Below, one piece after another: positions 36,869 through 46,381 of a stretch of DNA of 64,000 bases. This stretch comes from Dolichospermum sp. DET69 (lineage in GTDB: Bacteria; Cyanobacteriota; Cyanobacteriia; Cyanobacteriales; Nostocaceae): assembly GCA_017355425.1 (NCBI GenBank), contig CP070233.1, positions 474,501-538,500 of the forward strand, read 5' to 3'. Below the pieces are notes generated by a model. The model made no database searches and was not told where the DNA came from. It saw only the letters and a list, made by a program, of their open reading frames with translations. A program made the position numbers and the translations under genes. Each line of letters opens with the position of its first letter. Position 1 is the stretch's first letter.

Positions 36869-36912
36869 CAGAACAAGGAACTGTGAAATGGCGCGACAAT
36901 TGGGCTAGTTAA
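36852..36912 (+). pseudogene. CBM20 starch-binding protein, 3' part
   Basis: Reads SRRWILAEQGTVKWRDNWAS and a stop at 36910-36912, the normal end of a cyanobacterial CBM20 protein (GTVKWRD is a conserved tail). It joins in frame to 34425-34655 once the IS607 element is removed. Confidence 0.88.
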
Positions 36913-36941
36913 CCGTGGGGTTTGGTGTCTTTATCAATCAC

Positions 36942-38120
36942 CTAATCACTCACAAAAAACTGGCTTTTTGTGAATAAATCTAGAACTACCGTCACCATAC
37001 AAGCACCAGCCACAAGAGCAATTAAAACCACAGGAGATAAATTATTTCCCGCAATAGCTAAGAATAAAACAAAACTTCCCGCGCCCAGACGATAGACACT
37101 CAAAATTCTCCCTGTTTGCATTTTATCTAAAACACAAGTCGAGAAATTAATCACGGCTAAAACCATTAAGCATAGTGTTACCGCACCACAAAAAAGCCAA
37201 CGTTCATTTCCTGGTAGAACATTAACTCCACTTTTAGCAATTATATGCTCAACCCCTACCCCCATTGCTCCTAAACCTATAGCTAGGAACAGGTGAGAAT
37301 AAAGCCAAGTGAGAAAGATTTTGACTCTACCTGCTTTCATAGTTTCTAGTGGTGAAACATCAACGCTATCGAAATAAAGCCACCAAAAACTAAAAGCAAT
37401 ACTCACACCTAACACAGCCATTAATATTGATGAGGTATCCCATTGTTTTCCTGCTACCCCCCGCACGACTGCGTGCATTGATTCACCCAAGACAATAATT
37501 GTAAATAGTCCTAGACGTTCGGGAACATGAGACATATTTGGTGGGATTTGAACTGCTAAATTACCTGTACCTAGCGGAGTCATAAATTCTATTAGCAAAC
37601 CTAATACCCAGAATCCAAACCGCCAGGGAACTGGCACAAACAGTGAAACTAACCACAATGCTATACCAATACTAAAACCTTTGACATACCAATTAGTTAA
37701 GGGACGAGCTTCTGTGACATAGTGTCCGGCAATCAGATATTGAAGAATAAGAATACAACGAGCAACTATGTAAGAAATAGCAAATTCTTGAGAAGATGTA
37801 CTTAAACCATGATGTAAATTTACCGTCAAAGCGACAATAATTGACATTTGTAGTAAAGTTAGCAAGCGATCGCCAAGGTCGTCAGTATCAAAAAGTGTAG
37901 CGTAAAAAGTAGCACCTATCCAACACCACCAAATAGGTATAAACAGAGCCACAAAACCAATAAATCCCCCCAAAGAAACATCTTTACTGAGATTATGAGA
38001 TAATTCAGCGATCGCTACTACAAACACTAAATCATAGAAAAGTTCCAACCAAGTTGCACGTCTTTCTTCATGCTCCTCGTCAATGCGTAATCTAGGCGGT
38101 TGCCATAAATTTTTTTTCAT
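36942..38120 (-). CDS. LtrA family membrane protein
   Basis: 392 residues with about ten hydrophobic segments. The start RATWLELFYDLVFVVAIAEL is the hallmark of the LtrA (low temperature requirement A) family; RLGLFTIIVLGESMHAVVRG near 205 also fits. LtrA is an integral inner-membrane protein of unknown function, named after a Listeria gene. It converges on the CBM20 remnant and is separated from the multicopper oxidase gene by a MITE. Confidence 0.9.
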   Translation of the reverse strand: MKKNLWQPPRLRIDEEHEERRATWLELFYDLVFVVAIAELSHNLSKDVSLGGFIGFVALFIPIWWCWIGATFYATLFDTDDLGDRLLTLLQMSIIVALTVNLHHGLSTSSQEFAISYIVARCILILQYLIAGHYVTEARPLTNWYVKGFSIGIALWLVSLFVPVPWRFGFWVLGLLIEFMTPLGTGNLAVQIPPNMSHVPERLGLFTIIVLGESMHAVVRGVAGKQWDTSSILMAVLGVSIAFSFWWLYFDSVDVSPLETMKAGRVKIFLTWLYSHLFLAIGLGAMGVGVEHIIAKSGVNVLPGNERWLFCGAVTLCLMVLAVINFSTCVLDKMQTGRILSVYRLGAGSFVLFLAIAGNNLSPVVLIALVAGACMVTVVLDLFTKSQFFVSD

Positions 38121-38264
38121 GAGTTTAGGTACTAAAAACTACTAGCCAAAAACTATTTTAGGGGGTTTAGGAGATATTTTTATAAAAAATTTACAGCACT
38201 TCCCGATGTTATGATGTTCGTCATATGATCAAAAACTGCGGTACATTTAACAATTAGGATTAAA

Positions 38265-38528
38265 TAGGGTTTGCTGAAAAAGTCTTCTCGTGAAGGCTAG
38301 GAGTCACCGAGTCAGGAGTCACCGAGTCAGGAGGAATAAAGAGGAGGAAGAAGAAGGAAGAGAAGGTTGGACAATTAGTCCTCAAATTTACGCGATTATT
38401 TTTGATGAAAATGCCAGGGTTTTAAACATCTATTGTCAATAATCTTGCACTTGTTTGGTTATAAAACCCTGCAAACCTTTATCTATCAACTCTTTTGCTT
38501 TCTTTTATGCAAACCCTAAATATTGAAA
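38265..38528. mobile_element. MITE-like element with TAGGGTTTGC ends
   Basis: The 10-bp ends TAGGGTTTGC (38265-38274) and GCAAACCCTA (38519-38528) are perfect inverted repeats. The 264-bp interior has no coding potential; it includes GAGTCACCGAGTCAG repeats and a further AAAACCCTGCAAACC block. The left end (TAGGGTTTGCTGAAAAAGTC) looks like the end of a DDE-type insertion sequence from which the transposase has been lost. It occupies about half of the 584-bp gap between LtrA and the oxidase; nothing else was recognised in the rest. Confidence 0.65.
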
Positions 38529-38704
38529 ACCCTGTTAGATAAGAGAACTTCACAAAAAAGATGATCCAAATTTCTGATATCAAAATGTTAAAGAATAACA
38601 CTACGTGTTGTATCATATTTAATAGAACCGACATAGATCACGTGGAAAATAAACATTCAAATAGCTTTTTCAACTAATTTTTGTAACCTTGGAGCATTTT
38701 CATC

Positions 38705-41700
38705 ATGACATTACAAAATAGATACATTATCGGTACTGACAATTTTCAGAACTGGAGTAAGGGTTATAACACATCAGGTTACTTAAAAGTATTGCCGCAT
38801 CCAGACCTAAAAGTTGTCTTTAAAGACCCATTTGCTAACTGGCAAAAAGATCATCAAAATGGTCAGTATAAATCAACAGATGCAACTGGTACGTACTACT
38901 CCAGTTGGGGACCAGATAAAGAGTTAAATGTCACGTTAGACATGAAGTACCTAAGCCAGATCAGCATTGATGGTTTTGGTACTTTAAAAGCAGGTGACGG
39001 GATCATTCCTTGGTTAAAAGACCAAACAGGAAGTCAGGAAACAACAGCCTATGAATTTCTCCGGGCATATAATGGTTTAGTTCCTGGACCATTGCTAGTT
39101 GCAGAACCTGGCGACACCATCAAAATTACCCTCAAAAATAACTTAAAACCTAGCTCAGTTGCGCCATCTGCTCCAGAACAACCAACAAATCTACATACAC
39201 ATGGACTACACGTTTCACCCGTAGGAGCAGGAGATAACGTTCTTGTTAGCGTTGCTGCTGGAGATACTAGAGAGATATCAATTAAATTACCTGATAATCA
39301 CGCTATTGGATTTGACTGGTATCATCCTCACTTGCACGGGATAACTAGTGAGCAAGTGGCTTCCGGTTTAGAAGGTCTTTTATCAATTAACGCTCCATAC
39401 AACCTCCCCGATCTAGACAAATTTAATGTTACAAAAGAGCCAATCTATACCCTATCCATTAATACATTTGGGATTCAGCAAGAACTAAGAAATGCCAGCA
39501 ATGATGATCCTTTAAACCAGAGTGCAGATGGATTAAAAGTTCCTGCTGGTACACCCCTACAAATAACTGATGGGGCTTATCAACTTTCTGATGCAGTTTT
39601 TGGAGGTTACAACGCTAAACCAGGATTCTATGATCCAAAATACCCGGTTGGAAATCCTACAACCCGTTCATTTGAATACGGTGGCGGAGGTTTATCAGAA
39701 CCAGTAGAAAATGTCATTCACACCGTTAATGGACAATACAACCCCACAATAGAAAACGTTCACACAGGCAAATGGAGTCTCTTTAACTTCGCCAACATGA
39801 GTATCAACTCATTCCACCTCTTACAGTTGGTGCATGAAGATGAAGATGGTCATCTGACCCCTGAAGAAGTTACCTTGGTGTCTATTGACGGTAACGCCAG
39901 CGGTGTCGTAGAGGGGACGAGAAGAGAAGTCACACAGTTTCCAGTCCTAGCACCTGGAGATCGTGTTGCTATTCAACACGCTTTTACCAAGCCAGGTAAA
40001 TACTACTTTCTTTCCAATGGCACAAATGAAATTCTCGATCAACAATACGTATCCAAACTTATTAATAATGGTAAAGGCTTTAACGATGGTCACTTAATTT
40101 GGGCTCCTCAAGTTTTAGCTACTATTGAAGTCACGGGTGATGAATTGGCAGTAACTGATTTACCTCCCTTCCCTGAAGTTTATGACGTTTTAGTCGAAGA
40201 AAGTAACAAGATTAATGCGACTATAGAAGCTGCCAAAAAGGGTGTTGATCGGGAAAGAACTTTTGTTTGGGATGCCAACGTAGGTGGTGCTATCCTGGCT
40301 GGCAATTCTCCTAGTGATACCAAAGTCAAAACCTTTGAAGGCACATATACAATCAACGGGGAATATTTTTCCACACAGCCCGGTGAGAGTATGCCCCCCC
40401 TGGCAATGCCTATGTTGGGGACAAAAGAAATTTGGACTATTGTGAATAAATCGGGATTGCTAAATCCCAATTTACCCCAAGGTTTAAATATTCCTTTGTC
40501 AGAGTGGCATCCATTCCACATTCACCAAAATGACTTTACTCTTTTAGAAATCAATGGCTTGAAGGTAGAAGATATTCAGCAAACCTACTTAGCTGGCATC
40601 TTAGCTGATACGATTTCTCTACCACCTGCCTATGTTGATGGTACTATTACCAAAGATAATCCTTACGGTACACCGTTCAATAGTCAAGTCAATAACCCTG
40701 CTACAGGTAAAGCATCAGAGGTGAAAATCCTGATGAATTTTGAGGATTTTCCTGGCAGCTATGTCAATCACTGTCATATTCTTTTTCATGAAGATGCCGG
40801 GATGATGGCTACTATCAGAGTCATTCTCAACACAGAAGATACCTGGTTGGGTTTGGGGGTGGATCAGAATGCTAAAGGACAAATAGAGTTGGTTAGAGCT
40901 AACAACTATCAACAAAGCATTACTCTCAACCCCTATGGTGACAACTTCAACGCAGGAATTGATCTAGCGATCGCTGATGTCAAGTATAAAACCATCAATT
41001 CAGCAGAAAATCAGAACGTTACTGATAACGTTACTGACATCATCACCATTCAGAAATCCCTGGAAAAAGCTAACGATAAATTTACCGTTAAAGTATTTGA
41101 TGGTGAAACATTAATTCACAAACAAGAAACAGGGACTAAAAAAATTACAGAGGCAGAAAACGCTGCCCTGTTAATTACAGAATTCAATCCCTTCCAAAAT
41201 ATCACTGCATCCAAAAACCAAATTGCCTCAGTCGCATCAGGTGACATTGATGGTGATGGCTTTGCAGATATCATCGTGGGTTTAGGTGGGGACATAGCAC
41301 CCATAATTGAGATTTACAGCGGTAAAGATTTTCAGTTGATGAGTCGCATTAGTGCCTTCCATCACGAAACTTTCACAGGTAAAATCAACCTAGCAGTTGG
41401 CGATATCAACGGTGATAACTATGACGACATCATTGTGGGACAAGGCAGTGGTGGACGTGGCTTAGTCGAAGTCTATGACGGGATCTTAATTCAGGAAAAA
41501 GGTAGTTTGGTTGGCAAAGATACAGCACATGATACAAAACTGCTATCCCAAGTTTTCCAACCCTACGGCACTAACTACACTGGTGAAGTAGATATCACCT
41601 CTGGTTATGTTCTCCAAAGACCAGATGAACCCAATGGCTTCCGTGTTCAGACCAACAATGCCAACCTGACTACAATCGCTAAGGGTAATAAACCTGAAGA

Positions 41701-42991
41701 TTATGAACAAATTCAGGTATTTACCTATATGGGTGGAACTCATCATGAGGATCATCAAAGTAGCTCCCAGGAAGAGGAACTTCGTCTTGATGTCTCATTA
41801 ACCCCCACTGGTAACACCCAAGAAATCTTGGGAACTTTTGCGGATCTGACTGGCTTACCCAAAGGTGAACCAGTTATGTTTACCCGCAGGAAAAATGGTG
41901 AGTATGAAATTATTCACCTGGGAGCAAAAAACACCCCTGAATCCTGGACATTTGGTGAAGCCACTAACCAGTCAGTTACAGAAATAAGTAAAGGGAATGG
42001 CAAAGATATTTTCACGCTCAACGGTGGTAGTAACGGCAAAATCAAATTAAAAGTCACCCTGGAAGAATACAGTTCTAGTTTCGTCAACGAAATGGGAGTA
42101 TTTTCTGTTGATGGTGATGATGGTAACATTGGCGGTATAGCTCCGGGAGCATCTGGTTACACTGAGGCAGCTTTAGCACGATCCAAAGTTGTGTTTTCAT
42201 CCATTGCCAATTTACCTACAGGCTTTAATAACACTGGTATATCTAGCCTATTAGAATTTAACTCTGGTGAGAGAGTGAGATTCTTGTTAGTTAATAACAG
42301 CACTTTAAACGCTGTATCATCTGGAGTCACCCCGAAAACAGAAGTGTTGTTTTCCGAAACATCCCAACAAATTGATACTTTAACAGGTGGTGAATTTTCC
42401 CTCAAATGGCAAGATAAATCTGCCAACAGTAACCTTAAAGTCAAAATTAAAGCTACCAGTGAAAGTTTATTGCAGGGTACGAGCCTGCAAGGTAATTTGG
42501 CCGGAGAAATCCTTGATTTTAGATCTGCTACCACTGATGTCAAGGCTGAGTTTAAGGTTTACAGAGAAGCAGCATTTAACAACTTTGTCGGTTTTTATCC
42601 CATCTTAGATGCAACAGGGAAAATTGATACTAACAAAGATGGTAAAGCCGATTTTGCCCCAGGTGATGCAGGTTATCTCCAAGCCGCTATTAATTCATAC
42701 CTGAAAGATATGCGACTATCTGTCAGCAACCAAGGGGAAGCAACTTACCAAGGGACTTTTGCCAAAGGCTCACTCTTTGCACCATTTATGATTGCTGATG
42801 GCACACCAGAGGCAGTTTTAGGCAATTCTGGTAACATTCCCGCAGTTTATTTCCCATTCTTAGGAGCTAATTCAGATCGGGCTGATCATATTCGTCTACT
42901 AGGCAATAACGTCTTTGGTTTTGAAGATTTACCAAATGGTAGTAGTGACAGAGATTACAATGATATCATTGTGAAAATTACTGTGGTTTAA
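38705..42991 (+). CDS. Multicopper oxidase fused to FG-GAP repeats and DUF4114
   Basis: 1428 residues. Multicopper oxidase at ~110-720 with all four copper motifs: HTHGLHVSP (~164), WYHPHLHG (~206), HPFHIHQNDF (~602) and NHCHILFHEDAGMM (~688), the last with the type 1 Cys, His and Met. FG-GAP/integrin-like calcium repeats follow (~840-930: GDIDGDGFADIIVG, GDINGDNYDDIIVG). Two spirited DUF4114-like regions end the protein, the last with FGFEDLPNGSSDRDYNDIIV. There is no N-terminal signal peptide, so export by a type I system is likely. Substrate unknown; metal or phenol oxidation at the cell surface is plausible. An SLH porin gene follows. Confidence 0.92.
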   Translation: MTLQNRYIIGTDNFQNWSKGYNTSGYLKVLPHPDLKVVFKDPFANWQKDHQNGQYKSTDATGTYYSSWGPDKELNVTLDMKYLSQISIDGFGTLKAGDGIIPWLKDQTGSQETTAYEFLRAYNGLVPGPLLVAEPGDTIKITLKNNLKPSSVAPSAPEQPTNLHTHGLHVSPVGAGDNVLVSVAAGDTREISIKLPDNHAIGFDWYHPHLHGITSEQVASGLEGLLSINAPYNLPDLDKFNVTKEPIYTLSINTFGIQQELRNASNDDPLNQSADGLKVPAGTPLQITDGAYQLSDAVFGGYNAKPGFYDPKYPVGNPTTRSFEYGGGGLSEPVENVIHTVNGQYNPTIENVHTGKWSLFNFANMSINSFHLLQLVHEDEDGHLTPEEVTLVSIDGNASGVVEGTRREVTQFPVLAPGDRVAIQHAFTKPGKYYFLSNGTNEILDQQYVSKLINNGKGFNDGHLIWAPQVLATIEVTGDELAVTDLPPFPEVYDVLVEESNKINATIEAAKKGVDRERTFVWDANVGGAILAGNSPSDTKVKTFEGTYTINGEYFSTQPGESMPPLAMPMLGTKEIWTIVNKSGLLNPNLPQGLNIPLSEWHPFHIHQNDFTLLEINGLKVEDIQQTYLAGILADTISLPPAYVDGTITKDNPYGTPFNSQVNNPATGKASEVKILMNFEDFPGSYVNHCHILFHEDAGMMATIRVILNTEDTWLGLGVDQNAKGQIELVRANNYQQSITLNPYGDNFNAGIDLAIADVKYKTINSAENQNVTDNVTDIITIQKSLEKANDKFTVKVFDGETLIHKQETGTKKITEAENAALLITEFNPFQNITASKNQIASVASGDIDGDGFADIIVGLGGDIAPIIEIYSGKDFQLMSRISAFHHETFTGKINLAVGDINGDNYDDIIVGQGSGGRGLVEVYDGILIQEKGSLVGKDTAHDTKLLSQVFQPYGTNYTGEVDITSGYVLQRPDEPNGFRVQTNNANLTTIAKGNKPEDYEQIQVFTYMGGTHHEDHQSSSQEEELRLDVSLTPTGNTQEILGTFADLTGLPKGEPVMFTRRKNGEYEIIHLGAKNTPESWTFGEATNQSVTEISKGNGKDIFTLNGGSNGKIKLKVTLEEYSSSFVNEMGVFSVDGDDGNIGGIAPGASGYTEAALARSKVVFSSIANLPTGFNNTGISSLLEFNSGERVRFLLVNNSTLNAVSSGVTPKTEVLFSETSQQIDTLTGGEFSLKWQDKSANSNLKVKIKATSESLLQGTSLQGNLAGEILDFRSATTDVKAEFKVYREAAFNNFVGFYPILDATGKIDTNKDGKADFAPGDAGYLQAAINSYLKDMRLSVSNQGEATYQGTFAKGSLFAPFMIADGTPEAVLGNSGNIPAVYFPFLGANSDRADHIRLLGNNVFGFEDLPNGSSDRDYNDIIVKITVV

Positions 42992-42998
42992 GTTATGG

Positions 42999-43020
42999 GG
43001 GGTGAATTTACGTTTACCCC
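42999..43020 (+). terminator. Hairpin after the oxidase gene
   Basis: GGGGTGAA-TTTACG-TTTACCCC, a stem with one mismatch located 8 bp after the stop codon. The following sequence (TAATCAATTT) is only weakly T-rich. Confidence 0.45.
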
Positions 43021-43112
43021 TAATCAATTTAGAATTCTCCTGTATGTACTTATGACAGATGAGAATTTAAACCATAAAAATTGTTTTGATTACGTGGTGT
43101 GAGATTAATAAA

Positions 43113-44918
43113 ATGTTGGCATTAATAAAATTACTCGCTAGTCCAATGGTAGTCGTGGGAGCGATCGCTACTTCAACTTTAATAAGTAGTATTGCTGCTG
43201 CTCAGGTAGTATTGACAGATAATTCCTCCCCATCTGAATCAACTACCCTATCTAATTCAATTGATCCTCTCCTGGATAGTTCCTCTACTGTTAGCCCTGT
43301 TTTAGATCAAAATGGCAGCAAAGCAACTACCCTATCCAATTCAGTTGATCATCTCCTAGATAGTTCCTCTACTGTTAACCCTATTTTGGATCAAGTTGAT
43401 AGCAGTGCCGATCAAGATATGGCACAAATTAATAGTGTGGCTCAGTTTTCTGATGTTCAACCAACAGACTGGGCTTTTGGTGCTTTACAGTCCCTAGTTG
43501 AACGCTATGGCTGTATTGCAGGTTATCCTAATGGGACATTCCGTGGAAACCGTGCTATCAGCCGTTATGAATTTGCGGCAGGGTTAAATGCTTGCTTAGA
43601 TCGGATTAAAGAATTAATCGCCACAGGCACGAAGGATATTGTCGTCAAAGCTGATTTAGTTTCTTTGCAGCGGTTAGAACAAGATTTCTCCTCTGAACTA
43701 GCAACTCTCCGGGGACGTGTAGATACATTAGAAGCTAAAACTACCGAAATATCTGAAAATCAGTTCTCTACTACTACTAAACTATTTGGTAATTTAAGAG
43801 TTCAAAATAATGCCTATTTCTCCGGTGATGGTAATCCCCAAGCTAATATGCAATACAACCTATTCCTGGGGTTACTTACTAGTTTCACAGGTAAGGATTT
43901 GTTACTCACTGCACTTGGTGCTACCAGCAGTGAATTTCCTAATTTAACTACAAACAATAATGGTAGAGATGTGGGTTCTACCAGAGAAGGTGCCAGTGAT
44001 ACCACTGGTTCAGGTGATACTGGAGGAAATGTCAGAATTATAGGTTTGGAATATCAATTCCCTGTCGGAGAGAATTTAGTTATAGATGTAGTAGCTGCTA
44101 ATCGTTATCGTTTTAGTCCCGTTTTACTATCTAAATTTGCTCCTTATTATCGGATTGGCGGTGGTCCAACCAGTGCCTTTGCTGAAGCACCTCCTATTTA
44201 TCTCGTTGGTGCTGGATCTGGTGTTTCTGCCAGTTATAAGGTTGTAGACTCGACAGTGCTAACTTTGACTTATTTATCAACTTTTGCCAATGATGCCAAT
44301 GCCGGGGGTTTATTTAACGGAGATTATGTAGCGTCTGGACAGATTAACTATAATCCCAATCCTGGGCTGTTTTTACAATTGTTATACCAGAACGGCTACT
44401 TTGCTCCTGGTAATTTTGGTTTTAATAATGGTCAAACTTTTAGAGGTAACGGTTTTGTAGGTAGTGCTTTAGCAAATCGCTTTGATGATACTGGTGTATT
44501 ATTCCGTGATGCTTCTGCTGTTAGTAGTAATGCTTATCAGGCTGGTGGCTATGTTGCTATTAGTCCCAAGGTACTAATTGGCGGTTGGGCTAACTTAATC
44601 AAAGCTAGGCTAATTGGTAAAGGGGATGCTGATATCTGGACTTACTCAATTCAAACGGCTTTTCCTGATTTGTTTAAGCGAGGGAATCAGGGGGGGTTAA
44701 TTGTGGGAATGGAACCTACTCTCACAGATGTGAGAAGTCAATTACCTTACGCACAATTCAAAAAAGATAAATCATTGCACATAGAAGCATATTACAAGCA
44801 TCAGATTACAGACAATATCTCAATTACTCCTTCTGTCACCTGGATTACAGCCCCTAATCAAGATGCTGACAACAAAGATATTGTTATGGGTGGGCTGAGA
44901 ACAACATTCAACTTTTAG
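43113..44918 (+). CDS. SLH-domain iron-uptake porin, second copy
   Basis: 601 residues from ATG 43113, which opens a clear signal peptide (LALIKLLASPMVVVGAIATS, cleavage after AAAQ). A TTG at 43086 would add nine residues before it and is rejected. An Asp/Ser-rich linker has an internal duplication (LLDSSSTVSPVLDQ and LLDSSSTVNPILDQ). The SLH domain (FSDVQPTDWAFGALQSLVER) is nearly identical to that of the first porin, while the beta barrel (~200-601, ending RTTFNF) has diverged. Role as for the first copy; it follows the multicopper oxidase by 121 bp. Confidence 0.92.
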   Translation: MLALIKLLASPMVVVGAIATSTLISSIAAAQVVLTDNSSPSESTTLSNSIDPLLDSSSTVSPVLDQNGSKATTLSNSVDHLLDSSSTVNPILDQVDSSADQDMAQINSVAQFSDVQPTDWAFGALQSLVERYGCIAGYPNGTFRGNRAISRYEFAAGLNACLDRIKELIATGTKDIVVKADLVSLQRLEQDFSSELATLRGRVDTLEAKTTEISENQFSTTTKLFGNLRVQNNAYFSGDGNPQANMQYNLFLGLLTSFTGKDLLLTALGATSSEFPNLTTNNNGRDVGSTREGASDTTGSGDTGGNVRIIGLEYQFPVGENLVIDVVAANRYRFSPVLLSKFAPYYRIGGGPTSAFAEAPPIYLVGAGSGVSASYKVVDSTVLTLTYLSTFANDANAGGLFNGDYVASGQINYNPNPGLFLQLLYQNGYFAPGNFGFNNGQTFRGNGFVGSALANRFDDTGVLFRDASAVSSNAYQAGGYVAISPKVLIGGWANLIKARLIGKGDADIWTYSIQTAFPDLFKRGNQGGLIVGMEPTLTDVRSQLPYAQFKKDKSLHIEAYYKHQITDNISITPSVTWITAPNQDADNKDIVMGGLRTTFNF

Positions 44919-44945
44919 ACGGCTTAATCATTTAATTCTGTGAGT

Positions 44946-44970
44946 AGGGGTTTAGCAGTGCTAAACCCTT
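44946..44970 (+). terminator. Terminator hairpin after the second porin
   Basis: AGGGGTTTAGCAGTGCTAAACCCTT, nearly identical to the hairpin after the first porin (26586-26610), followed by AAAAATC. Its conservation at both loci could reflect duplication of the gene with its terminator, or a dispersed repeat. Confidence 0.7.
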
Positions 44971-45358
44971 AAAAATCTAGTAATTTCGTAAAAGTCCATG
45001 TCCCAAATGTGTTTAGTATAATTAAGCAATATCAACCAAATTATCGGTAAAAAGTGTGAGAAATAATCCCAGCCTTTTTACCAACAAGTAAGAATTGTTA
45101 ACCTAATCTTAATTTAGTTACAAGTTAAATCCCACATTCCGCACCCTTGACTGTCACAAACGGTGATTACGGAGGTAAATTGATAAAAAAGGAGTAAAAA
45201 AATACATTTGTTCCTTTTCTGATAAAACATTGGTGGCAATTATAAACTACAACATAATATTCCGAGTTTATGCTGTATACTCAAAAAAGGTTAGTTAACC
45301 ATTAATTGAGAATAGAATTCAAAATCCAGTGGATACCTTGATAGAGGGTTCTTTTTAG
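44971..45358. other. AT-rich gap, no gene
   Basis: Nothing was recognised between the porin terminator and the TnpB remnant. The DNA is AT-rich, without coding potential on either strand. Confidence 0.5.
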
Positions 45359-45509
45359 GAACTACGGTCAGAAACGGTAAGTTCTACCGAGATTGTCTGT
45401 GGAGCGGGCAAACAAGATTAGAAGTCATTCTAAGACCGCGATGAAGCAGGAAATAAACACTAAGATTATCGCTGTCCAGATGTGTCTAGACTTTGGTAAT
45501 TTTGGGTAA
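45359..45509 (+). pseudogene. Remnant of a TnpB gene 3' end
   Basis: One frame from 45359 reads ELRSETVSSTEIVCGAGKQD, like the C-terminal zinc-ribbon tail of IS891/IS1341-type TnpB. After stop codons, another frame reads MKQEINTKIIAVQMCLDFG to 45509, again like the terminal residues of that group. The remainder of the element is gone. It lies upstream of the IcfG-type locus and may have supplied its leader. Confidence 0.5.
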
Positions 45510-45618
45510 GTTTTATAGAACGGCTAACAAATCTTGGTTTCTGATTACGGAACTAGAATTGTAAATCTCAATTGTTACATAGTTGATAGATGCCAAGATA
45601 ATTAGGAAAAGTCAAGCT

Positions 45619-45960
45619 ATGAAGTATGAAAATGCCGTTTTAGATGATTTAGAACTTCAAGAGGCTTTAAAACAGATAAATCCGAAATTTGGTGATTTTG
45701 TTACGCGAGTAGCAGGTGAAGCTTGGGGACTGCCATTAATTGACCAAAAAACCAAAGCCTTGATTACCATTGCTGTTGATGTCGTCAACCAAGGACAAGC
45801 AGGACCTGGAAGCCCCTTTGGTGCTCATGTCGGTATGGCTCTCAAACAGGGAGCAACTCCTGAAGAAATCGAAGAACTGTTATTGTTTCTTTGCGCTTAT
45901 GCAGGATTTAATAAAGTTGCAGGCTGCTTTGGGGCTTTGAATGAAATTATGAGAAAATAA
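45619..45960 (+). CDS. Carboxymuconolactone decarboxylase family protein
   Basis: 113 residues from ATG 45619, preceded by AGGAAAAG; the longer TTG start at 45583 has no such site. FGAHVGMALKQGATPEEIEELL is the conserved helix region with the His, followed by FLCAYAGFNKVAGCF. The CxxC pair of AhpD-type peroxidase helpers is not present, so a decarboxylase-like or other role is more likely. In the Synechocystis icfG locus proteins of this family (slr1852/slr1853) occupy the same position. The N-terminal half of the 1052-residue protein at 47937 is a close paralogue. Confidence 0.88.
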   Translation: MKYENAVLDDLELQEALKQINPKFGDFVTRVAGEAWGLPLIDQKTKALITIAVDVVNQGQAGPGSPFGAHVGMALKQGATPEEIEELLLFLCAYAGFNKVAGCFGALNEIMRK

Positions 45961-46103
45961 TTTTCGGTGTAATTCTGGAATCGGCTAACCTTGATTTGTA
46001 GTTAAAGAAAGTGTAATTATTGAAGTGCAGAAACACGGATATTTGGGAAAAATAAAATCCTATTTTTTCACAAAGAAAAGTTCAGTTGTATGCCACTGTA
46101 AGA

Positions 46104-46130
46104 GTTAATATAGAAATGATAATTATTAAC
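46104..46130. promoter_or_regulatory. Possible operator upstream of the EthD gene
   Basis: GTTAATA and TATTAAC form perfect 7-bp arms around 13 bp (TAGAAATGATAAT). It lies in the 421-bp gap before the gene at 46382; the gap holds no ORF of its own. The sequence AATGATAATTATTA inside it is also loosely like a Fur box. No binding protein can be assigned. Confidence 0.3.
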
Positions 46131-46381
46131 CTTAAAAAAACAGACATAACAACTCACTTTTAGTTTGAGACAATTGCATTAAACGACTTCAACCTTGTCG
46201 CTGAATAAACTTTTTCAAATATTCTGCCTCTGTCTAGTGGTAGAAAATAAGTCCGAGTGTAAATATAGGCGATCGCTTGATTTGTAAAACTTAATTATTA
46301 TCAGCTTTTAGCCTTTATTTTCATCAAAGTAACATCAACAGTAATTGAAATTTAAGTATTGGTGGAAAAAGGACAGCAATA

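Noticed and set aside
45619-45960. AhpD-type peroxidase helper
   Set aside because: The CxxC pair needed for that activity is not present, so only the broader carboxymuconolactone decarboxylase family is called.
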